Under the pieces are notes generated by a model. That model saw only the letters and a list, made by a program, of their open reading frames with translations, was not told where the DNA came from and did not search any database. Of a stretch of DNA of 64,000 nt, positions 16,101-25,929 are shown piece by piece (position 1 is the first letter of the stretch; each line of letters starts with the position of its first letter). Where the stretch lies: contig JAJYRH010000006.1 in assembly GCA_021794205.1 (NCBI GenBank), positions 34,572 to 98,571 on the forward strand, given 5' to 3'. The translations under genes were made by a program, and so were the position numbers. Source of the stretch: a bacterium (lineage in GTDB: Bacteria > Vulcanimicrobiota > Vulcanimicrobiia > Vulcanimicrobiales > Vulcanimicrobiaceae).

Positions 16101-16840
16101 GGGCGGTCCTGAGCATCGGCACCACGCACCCGTGGAACGTCGCGGGGGTGGGGCTCGATATTCGGCTCGGCACCCGGACCGGAAACGATGTGTATACGGT
16201 GGTCGCCGCGGTGAGCGCGCAGGATGCCGGCGGGGTGCGCGCGCTTCACGCCGTCGATCCGGCGACGCTTCGCGAGCAGCTCGCCAGCGTTCCATGGCCG
16301 CAGATCGCCGCGGTGCGCGTCGGCGCGCTTCCGAGCGCGGAGCACGTCGCCATCGTCGCCGAGCGGATCGCCACGCACCCGCGCCTCTACGCCGTGATAG
16401 ACCCGGTGCTCTCCGCCTCTCCCGGCGGCGCGCTCGCCGCGCCGGGAACGCTCGAGGCCCTGCGCGACCGTCTCCTCGCGCTCGAAAATGCGATCGCGAC
16501 GCCGAATCTCGCGGAGGGTGCCGCGCTCCTCGGGCGCCGCGCGATCGAACGCGAGGAGATGGATGACGCCGCGCGTGCGATACTCGCGTTCGGTGGTTGC
16601 GCCGTGGTTCTGACCGGCGGCCACCTCGAAGGCGAACCGCGCGACCTTCTCGTCGAGCGGGCTCGCGAACGCATTCGCTCCGAATCGCTCGCTGCATCGC
16701 GCATTCCCGGCAAGCATCGCGGCACCGGCTGCACGCTCGCGTTCGGCATGGCGGCCGCGCTCGCCGACGGCGCCTCGATCGGCGACGCGCTTCGCTCGGC
16801 GCGCGCGCTGGTGCGCGCACGGCTCGCCGAGGCGGTATAA
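16097..16840 (+). CDS. thiD: Hydroxymethylpyrimidine/phosphomethylpyrimidine kinase
   Basis: Ribokinase-fold kinase of thiamine pyrimidine synthesis, 247 residues, GTG start overlapping thiE. Seen are a divergent N-terminal substrate segment (THPWNVAGVGLDIR), VVAAVSAQDAGGV, YAVIDPVLS, ATPNLAEG and the anion-hole motif HRGTGCTLAFGMAAALADG. The usual N-terminal D-S-G-G segment is altered, so substrate preference may vary. Confidence 0.85.
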   Translation: MRAVLSIGTTHPWNVAGVGLDIRLGTRTGNDVYTVVAAVSAQDAGGVRALHAVDPATLREQLASVPWPQIAAVRVGALPSAEHVAIVAERIATHPRLYAVIDPVLSASPGGALAAPGTLEALRDRLLALENAIATPNLAEGAALLGRRAIEREEMDDAARAILAFGGCAVVLTGGHLEGEPRDLLVERARERIRSESLAASRIPGKHRGTGCTLAFGMAAALADGASIGDALRSARALVRARLAEAV

Positions 16841-16844
16841 CGCA

Positions 16845-16874
16845 TTGACGCTCGCGGCGACCGCAAGGTAGAAA
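16845..16874 (+). promoter_or_regulatory. Possible promoter of trpS
   Basis: TTGACG (16845-16850), an 18-bp spacer and TAGAAA (16869-16874), just before the trpS ATG. The short leader of about 10 nt carries no clear ribosome binding site. Confidence 0.4.
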
Positions 16875-16880
16875 CGAACG

Positions 16881-17879
16881 ATGGCACTCGAAAAGAAACC
16901 ACGCGTGATGTCGGGCATGCGCCCGACCGGCGGCTTGCATCTCGGTCATCTCGTCGGCGTGCTCACGCAGTGGCGCGATTATTGCGAGAGTGCGGAGGCG
17001 TATTTCGAGATCGCCGATCTCCACGCGTACACCACCGGCTTCGAAAATCCGCAAGCGATTCGCGACGCGCGCAACGAGATGGTCGCGGTCTGGCTCGCCG
17101 CGGGCGTCGATCCGGAAAAAGCGACGATTTTCTTGCAGAGCGCGGTGCCGGAGATCTCCGAATTGCACGTGCTGCTCTCGATGGTCACGCCGGTCTCGTG
17201 GCTCGAACGCGTGCCCACCTATAAGGGGCAGATCGAAGCGCTCGGTGCCGAGATCGCCACCTACGGATTCCTCGGCTATCCCCTGTTACAGCTCTGCGAT
17301 ATCGCCGTCGTGCGCGGCGAGCGCGTCCCGGTCGGGCGCGATCAGGTCGCGCACCTCGAATTCGCGCGCGAAGTGGTGCGCCGATTCAACCATCTCTACG
17401 GCGAGGGCGACGACGTGCTCGTCGAACCGCAACCGACGCTCTCGGAGTTTCCGGAAGTTCCGGGAACCGACGGCCGCAAGATGAGCAAGAGCTACGATAA
17501 TGCGATCCTCATCGCCGACGACGAAGCGACGACGACGCAGCGCATTCGCACGATGTTTACCGATCCGCAGAAATTGCGAAAAGGCGATCCGGGGCGTCCC
17601 GAAATCTGCCCGGTCTTCGCGCTTTGGAAATTAGTCCCGCAGGCCGCGCTCGAACGCATCGCCGCCGAGTGCCGTAGCGGCGCGCTCGGGTGCGTCGCCG
17701 ATAAAGCGGCGTTCGCCGAGGCGCTCAACGCCTATCTCGCGCCGGTGCGCGAACGATACCGGTTGTTTCGTAGCGATCCCGGCGAAGTCGAGCGCATCAT
17801 CGCCGAAGGAACCGCGCGTACGCGCATGGTTGCCGGCGAGGTGCTCGCCGACGTGAAACGAGCGATGAAGCTGCTCTAG
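16881..17879 (+). CDS. trpS: Tryptophanyl-tRNA synthetase
   Basis: Class I synthetase, 332 residues. HIGH-type motif HLGHL follows SGMRPTGG; KMSKS is intact in DGRKMSKSYDN. GRDQVAHLEFAREV is also typical. It ends 6 bp before a convergent gene. Confidence 0.97.
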   Translation: MALEKKPRVMSGMRPTGGLHLGHLVGVLTQWRDYCESAEAYFEIADLHAYTTGFENPQAIRDARNEMVAVWLAAGVDPEKATIFLQSAVPEISELHVLLSMVTPVSWLERVPTYKGQIEALGAEIATYGFLGYPLLQLCDIAVVRGERVPVGRDQVAHLEFAREVVRRFNHLYGEGDDVLVEPQPTLSEFPEVPGTDGRKMSKSYDNAILIADDEATTTQRIRTMFTDPQKLRKGDPGRPEICPVFALWKLVPQAALERIAAECRSGALGCVADKAAFAEALNAYLAPVRERYRLFRSDPGEVERIIAEGTARTRMVAGEVLADVKRAMKLL

Positions 17880-17885
17880 CGCCGC

Positions 17886-18176
17886 TCACTCAGCGTAGGA
17901 ACGATCCCAGAGCCAGCGGCGGGCCTTCTGCGGCTCTTTACGAGCGTGCGACGAGAAGTACGCGACGAGCGCGAGCACGAAAAACAGGATCGTGGCGGCG
18001 AAATCGCCGGTCCGCAGCGCGCCGGGTCCCTGGACTTCGGAGAGCCGAGCGAGCGCGAGCGCCGCGGTCGAGAGCGCAAAGCATATCCACGCCGTGCGTA
18101 AAAACGGCGCGCTCCGTTCGGTACGCAGCGCGATGGCGACCCACGCGAGCGAGAAGAGCAACTGAATGACGATCAT
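17886..18176 (-). CDS. Small three-helix membrane protein
   Basis: 96 residues with hydrophobic segments at about 1-18, 25-45 and 58-77 and a basic C-terminal tail. It overlaps the upstream membrane gene by 4 bp (ATGA) and is the last gene of a leftward operon with an aminotransferase. No family recognised. Confidence 0.65.
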   Translation of the reverse strand: MIVIQLLFSLAWVAIALRTERSAPFLRTAWICFALSTAALALARLSEVQGPGALRTGDFAATILFFVLALVAYFSSHARKEPQKARRWLWDRSYAE

Positions 18177-18481
18177 GGCGTCTCGCCGCTACCGCTATCG
18201 TTACCGTTGCGGCGCGCCCACGGGTAGGCGTCGAAGCGTTGCGGTTCGCGGCGCAGCAGCGATAGCCCCAGAAAGACGAGCGCCGGGAGAATCTCGACGA
18301 TCTTCCACGTCCATCCGCCCGGTAGCGCGCGGTCGACGGCGAGAATGCCGCGCGCGAGAATGAAGAGCATGCACCAGAGCAAGGCGAGCCGGAGCATCGC
18401 CTGCGAGGAGGTCGTGCGTATCAGCATACTCGCGAGCATGAGGGCGAGGGCGAGAGCGAGGACGTTCACGCCGTCGAACAC
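18173..18481 (-). CDS. Small membrane protein
   Basis: 102 residues with three hydrophobic stretches (about 3-22, 28-48, 60-78) and a charged tail. It follows the aminotransferase by 7 bp and overlaps the next small membrane gene. The pair may form one membrane complex, but nothing in the sequence shows its role. Confidence 0.65.
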   Translation of the reverse strand: MFDGVNVLALALALMLASMLIRTTSSQAMLRLALLWCMLFILARGILAVDRALPGGWTWKIVEILPALVFLGLSLLRREPQRFDAYPWARRNGNDSGSGETP

Positions 18482-18488
18482 GAGCGCG

Positions 18489-19685
18489 TTACGCCTTAAA
18501 ACTCGGGAGCGTCGCTTTGATCTGCGCGAGCGCGTAATCGATGTCTTCGAGCGAGGCGGCGTAGCTAAAGCGGAGGTAGCCTTCGCCAGCTTTCCCGAAT
18601 GCGGCGCCGCCGGTCAACGCGACGCCCGCGTTTTCGAGCAGGTAGGTCGCGAGCTTACGGTCGTCGTGCGTGATCTGCTGCACGTTGGCGAAGGCGTAGA
18701 ACGCGCCCTCCGGCATCTTGCACGAGAAGCCGGGGATCTCGTTGAGCCCGGCGACGATTTTGTCGCGCCGCCTGCGGAACATCTCGTTCATCTCGCGCAC
18801 CGGCTCTTCGGGGCCGGTCAGCGCGGCGATGCCGGCCATCTGCACGAACGTCGCCACGCAGCTAAAGGTGTTGTTGTTGAAGAGCGTCGTCGCGTTGATG
18901 ATCTTCTCGGGACCGACGGCGTAGCCGAGGCGCCACCCCGTCATCGCGTAGGCCTTCGAGAACCCGTCGAGGATGACGGTGCGCTCGCGCATTCCCGGAA
19001 GCGTCGCGATCGAGAGATAGGGTGAATCGAGATAGAAGTTCCGCGAATAAATCTCGTCGGCGATGACGAGGATATCGTGCCGAATCGCGATCTCCGCGAT
19101 GCGTTCCAAATCGCCGCGGGTGAGAACGCCGCCGGTTGGATTGTGCGGCGAATTGATCAGCAACACTTTGGTGTTGTCGCTCGCGCGCCGTTCGAGTTCG
19201 TCGAGATCCATGCGCCAGTTGCGCGACTCTTGCAACGGAATCGGAACGACCTTCGCTTCGAGATAGCTCGCCGCCGAAGCGTAGGCGGGATAGGCCGGAT
19301 CGAAATACATAAATTCGTCGCCCGGATCTAGCAACGCGGAGAGCAGGTTCCACACGATCGGCTTGAGCCCCGGGCCGACGGTGACGTTCGCCGGCGTATA
19401 GGCCGGCGCGAGCCCGCGGAAACGCGAAACAAAATCGGCGATACATTCGCGTAATTCCATCACGCCCGCCGAAGGAGAGTAGTGCGTGTGCCCGGCGTTC
19501 ATCGCTTCGGTCGCCGCGCGTTTGATATGTTCGGGAGTGTCGAAATCGGGTTCGCCGATCTCCATGTGGACGACGCGTTTTCCGGTCGCTTCGATTTCGC
19601 GCGCTCGCGCGAGGACCTGGAATGCATTTTCGGCACCGAGGCGGCCGAGGGCTTTAGCGGTGCGCTGTTCTTTCGAGGCAATCAT
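18489..19685 (-). CDS. PLP-dependent class I/II aminotransferase
   Basis: 398 residues from ATG 19683-19685; the open frame further upstream is not conserved sequence. Fold type I signatures: EIGEPDFDTPEHI, PSAGVMELR, the NSPHNPTGGV loop, DEIYS and the PLP-binding lysine in DGFSKAYAMTGWRLGY. It resembles aspartate/aromatic aminotransferases (AspC/AlaT-like); substrate cannot be fixed. It diverges from the DUF11-repeat gene with 43 bp between starts. Confidence 0.9.
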   Translation of the reverse strand: MIASKEQRTAKALGRLGAENAFQVLARAREIEATGKRVVHMEIGEPDFDTPEHIKRAATEAMNAGHTHYSPSAGVMELRECIADFVSRFRGLAPAYTPANVTVGPGLKPIVWNLLSALLDPGDEFMYFDPAYPAYASAASYLEAKVVPIPLQESRNWRMDLDELERRASDNTKVLLINSPHNPTGGVLTRGDLERIAEIAIRHDILVIADEIYSRNFYLDSPYLSIATLPGMRERTVILDGFSKAYAMTGWRLGYAVGPEKIINATTLFNNNTFSCVATFVQMAGIAALTGPEEPVREMNEMFRRRRDKIVAGLNEIPGFSCKMPEGAFYAFANVQQITHDDRKLATYLLENAGVALTGGAAFGKAGEGYLRFSYAASLEDIDYALAQIKATLPSFKA

Positions 19686-19728
19686 CGTTAACGGAGATCC
19701 TTTCTGCACGGCGAAGCTACGCGGCGTC

Positions 19729-22700
19729 ATGCGCACCCTTGCGGAAATCTTCGCTCCGGGATCGCCGACGTTACCCGAGGGGCTTCGAACGCTCGACGTT
19801 TCGCCCGAACGTGAGTTGGAACCTGGGATGACGGTGCGCGCGGCCTTCACTTTTACCAACCACGGCGGCGCCCCGGCGACCGGGGTGCGCGTGCGCTTGA
19901 ACCTCCCCGAGGGGCTCGTCTATCTCGTGGGCTCCGCGACGCTCGACGGGCAGTTGCTCGAGGATGAACGGGGCAGCACGCCGCTGCTCGCCTCGGCGGG
20001 CGCCGGGATCGGCGACGTCGCGCCCGGGCAGCGGCGACGGATCGAGTTGTGCTATAGCGTCGCAGGGGCGATAGAGAACGGCAGTACCGTCGAGATTCAG
20101 GCGGCGGTTGCCAGCTCCGAACTCGAACCGGTCGGGTCAAACGTCGTTCGCTTGATCGCGCGCAGTAAACCGAATCTGCGCAATCCCGGCAGCACCGCGA
20201 GCCTCGAAGCGCGTGGGGATCTCCATCCCGGCGACGAGGCGAGCGTGACCGTCCGCGTTCACAACGTGGGAGAATCGAGCGCGCACGACGTCGTCGTTCT
20301 CGCGCCGATTCCCGAACACACGCAGTACGTGCCGGGCTCGGTGCGCGTGAACGGCCGGGAGCTTGAGGGCGAACTCGGCATCGCCTTCGACCGGGTCTAC
20401 GCGCCGGTCGTCGCGCGGACGCTCGCCTCGGGGGCGACGGCGACGTTGCAGTATCGCGTGCGCCTCGATTCTCCGCTCCCCGACGCGACGACGATCCGAT
20501 TGCAAGCGCGCATCGCATCGCAAGAGAGCGTCGCGTTCGATCTTCCCGAAAGCGCGCTGAGCGTCGCCGCCGCGCCGGATTTTTCGGGGCCGGGGAATGC
20601 GCTGCGCGTCGAGCCGTCGGAGGAGGTCCTTCCCGGTCATCGCTTGCGCGCCTCGATCTCGCTGCAGAACGACGGCAACGCGCGCGCCGAGCGCGTCGAG
20701 GTGGCGTTCGCGGTCGATCCCGCACTTTCGTACGTTCGCGCGAGCGCGCAACTCGATGGCGCGCCGTTACGCGAACGCAAACGCGAGAACTTGCGCTTCG
20801 ATATCGGCGCGCTCGACGCCGGCGAATCGGCGGAGCTCTCCGCCGAGTTCATCCTCGTATCGCCGCAACCGGCGGGTCGCGAGCTTTCGGTCGGCGCGCG
20901 CGTTGCGTGGGAGCCCTTTGCGGCGCTCGGCGAGCGATTTTTCGAACGACGGCTCGCCGTCGTTTCGCGCCCGCATTTCGTAGCGCGTCGGAATCGTCTC
21001 TCGCGCATCGGCGCGGGTTCGGTACGCCCCGGGGAGCGCGTCGAAGGTGAGATCGCGATCGCGAATAGCGGATCGGCCGCCGCCCACGAAGCGCTGCTCT
21101 CATTCGTCGTCGATCCCGAACTCGAAGCGCTGGAAATCTTCGAAGAAGAAACGCCGCGCGCGCTCGTCGAGAACCGTCTCGAACTCGGTGCGCTCGATGC
21201 CTATAGCGCCCGGCGGTTTCGCCTCTGCGCGTTTCTGCAGAGCCCGCTCCCCGATCGCACCGAAGCGGTGCTGCGCGTCGCGCTCGCCTCGCAGGAGTGC
21301 GAAGAACGATCGCTCGGCGAGATTCGCTGGACGGTCGATTCGCATCCGTTCTTCTCGCCGGAGCGCTCGCGCTTCGAACGACGCGAGAACGAACCGTTGC
21401 GCCCCAATCGCCTCACCGAGATCGAGCTCCATCTCGAAAACGTCGGGAGCGATGTGGCGCGCAACGTTGCGGTTCGGCTCTTTCCGGCGCCCGAGGCGCG
21501 CATCGAAAGCGTCGAGGGAGCGACCCGATCGAACTCCGCGTTGCTCGTCGGCGAGATTGCGGCGGGCGGGAGCGCCGAGATACGCATCGGCATTCGATTG
21601 CTGCGCAGCCTCGCGCGTGAAATTCCGCTCACGCTCGACGGCGTGGTGACCGCCGATGCAATGGTACCGCTCCAACTCGAACGGATAACCATCGCGACGA
21701 CGGCGCAACCCGACTTTTCAGATGGAACGTTCCAGAGCGAGCCCGCCGAGAGCGTCGAAGCCGGCGAGAGCATCGATTGGACCTTGCATCTGCGCAACGG
21801 CGGCGACGGTACCGCGCGTCGCGTGGAAATCGCGATCGAGCAGCCGCAGATCGTCATTTACGTTCCCAATTCCACCACAGTGAACGGCGTGCCGGTCCGC
21901 GACGTCGGTACGTTGCCGCCTTTTGCCGCCGGGCGCGGCATCGTTTTTACCGCCGTCGAACCGGGTGTCGAAGCGGTCATTCGGTGGCGCGATATTGCAC
22001 ACAACCAGCTCCAACTCGGCGAGCAAATCGTGCGGAAAGCGCGCATTTCCTACGATGGCGAACGCAGCAACGAAATTCTCTCCAATGCGTTGCAGGTGCG
22101 CGCGACGCCGCTGCTCGCTGGATCGATTGCGGGGCTCCCCTTCGGGCTCGACGGCATCGTCGGCAGTTCGCTCGCCGGCCCGCGTGCGGTATCCAACGCA
22201 CCCGAGGCGGAGGCACCGCGCGTAGAAATCGCGCGCGCGGAGGCTCCCCCGACGAATCCGGAGAGCGTACCGCCCGGGCGTCTCGCCAGCGAGATCGTGC
22301 GCACGCAGGTCGGTACGATCGTCGTGTTGAGCCCGGAGCGTCTGGCACAGATCGAACGACAACTCGGCGAGAGCCGCCCCGCAAAACTCGTCGGACATCT
22401 CTTCGCATTGCGCGCCTTGCTTCCCGATGCGATCGGCGCGGCGCCGTTGCCCTCGCTCGATCGCCTGCGCGACGCGTTGCGCGAATCGCTCGATCGACTG
22501 TTTATCAAACTCCGTATCGCGCATTACGCGATGGTCGAACGCGAGCTCGAAACGCCGACGGTTCGCACCGCGATCGCCGACGCGATTGCCGATGCGGTGC
22601 GGGCGCGGGGAGAGCCGGTGCCGCCGATGGAAGCGGTTGCATCGTTGAGCGGCCGATTCGACGGCGACGCATTGCGCGCGCTGGTGGAGTGCCTGCACGA

Positions 22701-22926
22701 AGCGCCGCACGCAAGTGCGCTGCCCTGGTTCGCACTCGCGCACCTGCTCCCCGACGAACGCGCCCCCGTCGCGCGCTATCGCACCGCACTCTGCGCGGCG
22801 CTCGAAGCGCTCCTTTCGTGCGAGCCCTCGGCGTTTCTCGATCGCTTAACGCGCACCAGCGACGAACGGCTCGATGCCGCTCTCGCCGATCTGCGCGAGA
22901 GCCTCGCGAGCCTTTCGACGCGATGA
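19729..22926 (+). CDS. Large protein with six DUF11-like beta-sandwich repeats and a shared C-terminal domain
   Basis: 1065 residues, not recognised as a known protein. About residues 1-800 form six units of 120-150 residues, each containing a stretch like LEPGMTVRAAFTFTNHGGAPATGVRV or GDEASVTVRVHNVGESSAHDVVV, as in DUF11/CARDB domains. Units end in a short boundary such as AAPDF, SRPHF, SHPFF or AQPDF. A linker (~800-865) leads to a helical domain (~870-1065) that resembles the C-terminus of the next gene's product. There is no signal peptide or membrane segment, odd for DUF11 proteins, which are usually extracellular. ATG is shared-promoter distance from the divergent aminotransferase. Confidence 0.75.
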   Translation: MRTLAEIFAPGSPTLPEGLRTLDVSPERELEPGMTVRAAFTFTNHGGAPATGVRVRLNLPEGLVYLVGSATLDGQLLEDERGSTPLLASAGAGIGDVAPGQRRRIELCYSVAGAIENGSTVEIQAAVASSELEPVGSNVVRLIARSKPNLRNPGSTASLEARGDLHPGDEASVTVRVHNVGESSAHDVVVLAPIPEHTQYVPGSVRVNGRELEGELGIAFDRVYAPVVARTLASGATATLQYRVRLDSPLPDATTIRLQARIASQESVAFDLPESALSVAAAPDFSGPGNALRVEPSEEVLPGHRLRASISLQNDGNARAERVEVAFAVDPALSYVRASAQLDGAPLRERKRENLRFDIGALDAGESAELSAEFILVSPQPAGRELSVGARVAWEPFAALGERFFERRLAVVSRPHFVARRNRLSRIGAGSVRPGERVEGEIAIANSGSAAAHEALLSFVVDPELEALEIFEEETPRALVENRLELGALDAYSARRFRLCAFLQSPLPDRTEAVLRVALASQECEERSLGEIRWTVDSHPFFSPERSRFERRENEPLRPNRLTEIELHLENVGSDVARNVAVRLFPAPEARIESVEGATRSNSALLVGEIAAGGSAEIRIGIRLLRSLAREIPLTLDGVVTADAMVPLQLERITIATTAQPDFSDGTFQSEPAESVEAGESIDWTLHLRNGGDGTARRVEIAIEQPQIVIYVPNSTTVNGVPVRDVGTLPPFAAGRGIVFTAVEPGVEAVIRWRDIAHNQLQLGEQIVRKARISYDGERSNEILSNALQVRATPLLAGSIAGLPFGLDGIVGSSLAGPRAVSNAPEAEAPRVEIARAEAPPTNPESVPPGRLASEIVRTQVGTIVVLSPERLAQIERQLGESRPAKLVGHLFALRALLPDAIGAAPLPSLDRLRDALRESLDRLFIKLRIAHYAMVERELETPTVRTAIADAIADAVRARGEPVPPMEAVASLSGRFDGDALRALVECLHEAPHASALPWFALAHLLPDERAPVARYRTALCAALEALLSCEPSAFLDRLTRTSDERLDAALADLRESLASLSTR

Positions 22927-24104
22927 ATATCGGGATTGCGATCCTCGCGCTCTTCATCGTCGGTGCGCTCATCATGTTCGCCGCTCGATTGCTCCCGCGC
23001 GCGGAATCGACCGCAGCGGAGCGGGCCGCACCGGTCGAGGCTCTCCCCCAAGCGGCGTCGTCATCCTCGGCGATAGAAGCGGCGGCGTGGGGCGCGCGTG
23101 AGGCGGCGGATTTTGCAATGCTTCCCGAAGCCGCGCGCTGCGACATGATTTTTTCGATTGAAGAACGGCGCGACGAGCGCAGTGCCGCGCTGTTAGCGCA
23201 CGCATTGAGCGATCCGAGCGAGGTGGTCGCTACGGCCGCCGCTCATGCGTTGATCGCGCGCGGCGAGCGCGCGGCGGTGGAGAGCTATCTCGGCGGTTGC
23301 GACGACGAACGGCGAGCCTCGATGGCGAGAACGTTGCGCGCGCTCTTTCCCGACCTTTCGGTCGTCGAACCGGCCGGCGAGCGTTCGCAGCCCGAAGCGC
23401 CGGCGTTGCCGCCGCGTGGCGCGCGTTCGATCGTCTTTCTCGATCTCGCGCACCTTCGGGTGCGCGACGAACTGCGCACCATCGAGCGCGCCGATAGCGG
23501 CGGCATGCTACGTCATCTCATCGCCCTCAAGCGCCTGCTCCCGGAGAGCGCGATGGAAGCGACGCCCGCGCTCGAAGCGGCATTCCGTGATGCGCGCGAG
23601 GCGATGAACGCGCCGATCTCGCGCCTGGTGATGACGTTACATCGGCCGCGCCCCGTCGTTTCGAGCAAAGATATCGAAGATGGCGCCGGGCGCATCGCCC
23701 TGCGCTCGCTGCTCGATGCCCTTCTCGCCGCTCCGGCGAGCGCGGAGATGCCGATTGCAACCGGTAGCGCGCTCCTTCTCGCCGGCAGCGTCGAGCTCGA
23801 CGAGCTCGTGGATCTGCGCCGTCGCTTGGAAAACGAGCCGATCGGCGCGGCGCTTCCCTGGGTCATCAACGCGCGGTTGCTGCCGACCACGCTCCTGGTT
23901 CGCGGCGAAGAGTACGATATTCTCTCCCGCTATCGCGCGCGCGCGGCCGAGAGCCTCGCCCTGCTCTGCGAACTTCCCGTCGCAGAATTCCACCGCGTTG
24001 TCGCCACGCATAACGATCGCGTGCTCGATACCTTGCTCGACGAAGCCCTCGCCGAGCTGGCGAAAATCGACGCTATACCTTCAGGCGGAAGTAGCGGATC
24101 ATAA
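22923..24104 (+). CDS. Membrane-anchored partner with HEAT-like segment and shared C-terminal domain
   Basis: 393 residues, start overlapping the previous stop (ATGA). One N-terminal transmembrane helix (IGIAILALFIVGALIMFAA), then a HEAT-like alpha region (LLAHALSDPSEVVATAAAHALIARGE). From ~175 it parallels the C-terminus of the upstream protein: IVFLD..LRHLIALKRLLPE against IVVLS..GHLFALRALLPD, and ALPWVINARLLP against ALPWFALAHLLP. The two proteins likely work together at the membrane. Its 3' end overlaps the convergent mrdA by 32 bp. Confidence 0.75.
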   Translation: MNIGIAILALFIVGALIMFAARLLPRAESTAAERAAPVEALPQAASSSSAIEAAAWGAREAADFAMLPEAARCDMIFSIEERRDERSAALLAHALSDPSEVVATAAAHALIARGERAAVESYLGGCDDERRASMARTLRALFPDLSVVEPAGERSQPEAPALPPRGARSIVFLDLAHLRVRDELRTIERADSGGMLRHLIALKRLLPESAMEATPALEAAFRDAREAMNAPISRLVMTLHRPRPVVSSKDIEDGAGRIALRSLLDALLAAPASAEMPIATGSALLLAGSVELDELVDLRRRLENEPIGAALPWVINARLLPTTLLVRGEEYDILSRYRARAAESLALLCELPVAEFHRVVATHNDRVLDTLLDEALAELAKIDAIPSGGSSGS

Positions 24105-25929
24105 TTTTTCGCGCGATCGGCGCGGCGACGTTCGCACCGTAGCCGCCGCTGCGATCGACGTATACGGCGATGACGAGTTTCGGGTGCTTCAACGGTGCCC
24201 AGCAAACGAACCAGGTGGTATTCGGACCGTTGCCGCCATCGGTCTCCACCGTTCCGGTCTTGCCCGCAAACGGAAAGCCCGGTATCGCGAGCCCGTACGC
24301 GGTGCCGACCGCAGAGGTGACCTGCGCCATACCGGCGCGAACCGCCGCGAGCGATTTCTGCGTTACCGGAACGTGCCGGATGATCGCCGGCGGGAAAACC
24401 TTTATGATGTGGCCGTCGGGGGTGAGGATCTGCGTCACGATGTGCGGGCGATAGAGCGTACCGCCGTTAACCACCGCCGAAGCGATGTTGGCGATCTGTA
24501 ACGGCGTCGCTTGCATCGCGCCTTGCCCGATGCCGAGAAAACACGCATCGCTCGGCTCCTGCGGTAGGCCGTAGTTTTTCATCATCCACGCATTGGTCGG
24601 CCAATTTCCTTTGCTCTCGCCGGGAAGATCGATGCCGGTGCGCGCGTCGAGGCCGTAAAGCAAGGCGAATTTTCGCAAGCGTTTGAGCCCGAGCCCCATG
24701 GAGAGACGGTAGAAATAGCCGTCCGACGAAGCCGCGAGCGCCGGTACGAAGCTCGTGTATCCGAGCCCGCCCGAGACGATGTCGCGCGCGATGTATCCGT
24801 CGCAATTCCATGCGCCGTTGTCGTAGACGATTTGGTTGCGACGAATGACGCCGACGGTAATTGCCGCCGATCCGGTAACCATTTTAAACGTCGACCCGGT
24901 CGGCGTTGCGGCGGCAATCGCGCGGTTGAAGAGTGGCTGTGCGGGGTCGGTGAGATAGAAAGAAATTTTCCGCGAACGATCGAGCGCGAAATCGTTCGGA
25001 TTGTAATCCGGGTAACTCGACATCGCGAGGATGCGGCCGGTCCACGGGTCCTCGACGACGACCGCTCCTGAGACCGATTCGCCGCGCTGAACGCGCTGCA
25101 CGCCGTGGGCGAGCGCGCTCTCGACGATGCGTTCGAGTCGCAGGCTCACCGAGAGCTTCAACGTATCGCCCGGAACCGGTGCCTTGTCGGGTAAGCGATC
25201 GCCCGCGACGACGTTTCCGGCGGCATCGACCACCACGCGTTGTCCGCCGGGGCGGCCGCGGAGGTAGCGATCGTATTCGTACTCCAGGCCGTCCTTGCCG
25301 ACGATCGCGTTGGGCGAATATCCGTATGGCCGCAGTCGCTTATACTCCGAGGCGGTGATGAGGCCGACGTATCCTAGCATCAGCGACCCGACGTTGTTGT
25401 ACGGATAGTCGCGCACCGCTTGAACCTCGATATCGACTCCCGGCAGATCGGCGAGTAATTCGGAGAGGCGCGCGACGTCGGCGACGGAGAGATTTCGAGC
25501 GAGGACGACCGGGCCGTAGGGTTCGTAGGTTTGCACTTCGGCGAAATTGCGGTAATTGACGCCACGGTGATGATAGAGCCGATATTCGAGCTTCGCCATG
25601 GGAAGATGGATCGTGGTGGCGACGCTCTCCAGCTCCGAATGAAGATGTTTGACGAGCGACGGCACGAGTGCGACCACGAACGATGGGCGGCTGCGCACCA
25701 TCACCTTGCCGTGGCGATCGACGATCAGGCCGCGCGGCGCGGCGACGCGGATGAGCCGAATTTGGTTCGCTTCGGCCTGCGCGCGGTACTCCGCTCCGTG
25801 GACGATCTGCACGTCGACGAGCCGCACCAAGAGTACCGCGAAGACCAGCACGGCAAAGAGCGCGAAGCCGATGAGCCGCCGTAGGGGGCGTTCGAAACGT
25901 TGGCGCAGCCAAATGCCGGTATCTCTCAT
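24073..25929 (-). CDS. mrdA: Penicillin-binding protein 2, peptidoglycan transpeptidase
   Basis: Class B PBP of the rod-shape elongasome. 618 residues: N-terminal membrane anchor (LIGFALFAVLVFAVLLVRLV), dimerisation/pedestal domain, transpeptidase domain with the active serine in GSTFKMV, second motif SSD (instead of SxN, common in PBP2) and KTG in FAGKTGTVE. It overlaps mreD by 4 bp and ends the obg-nadD-maf-mreC-mreD-mrdA operon. Confidence 0.95.
   Translation of the reverse strand: MRDTGIWLRQRFERPLRRLIGFALFAVLVFAVLLVRLVDVQIVHGAEYRAQAEANQIRLIRVAAPRGLIVDRHGKVMVRSRPSFVVALVPSLVKHLHSELESVATTIHLPMAKLEYRLYHHRGVNYRNFAEVQTYEPYGPVVLARNLSVADVARLSELLADLPGVDIEVQAVRDYPYNNVGSLMLGYVGLITASEYKRLRPYGYSPNAIVGKDGLEYEYDRYLRGRPGGQRVVVDAAGNVVAGDRLPDKAPVPGDTLKLSVSLRLERIVESALAHGVQRVQRGESVSGAVVVEDPWTGRILAMSSYPDYNPNDFALDRSRKISFYLTDPAQPLFNRAIAAATPTGSTFKMVTGSAAITVGVIRRNQIVYDNGAWNCDGYIARDIVSGGLGYTSFVPALAASSDGYFYRLSMGLGLKRLRKFALLYGLDARTGIDLPGESKGNWPTNAWMMKNYGLPQEPSDACFLGIGQGAMQATPLQIANIASAVVNGGTLYRPHIVTQILTPDGHIIKVFPPAIIRHVPVTQKSLAAVRAGMAQVTSAVGTAYGLAIPGFPFAGKTGTVETDGGNGPNTTWFVCWAPLKHPKLVIAVYVDRSGGYGANVAAPIARKIMIRYFRLKV

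Noticed and set aside
15408..17168. 586-codon minus-strand ORF opposite thiE-thiD-trpS
   Set aside because: Arg/Ala/Gly-rich composition typical of antisense frames in high-GC DNA; the plus strand has three clearly conserved genes.
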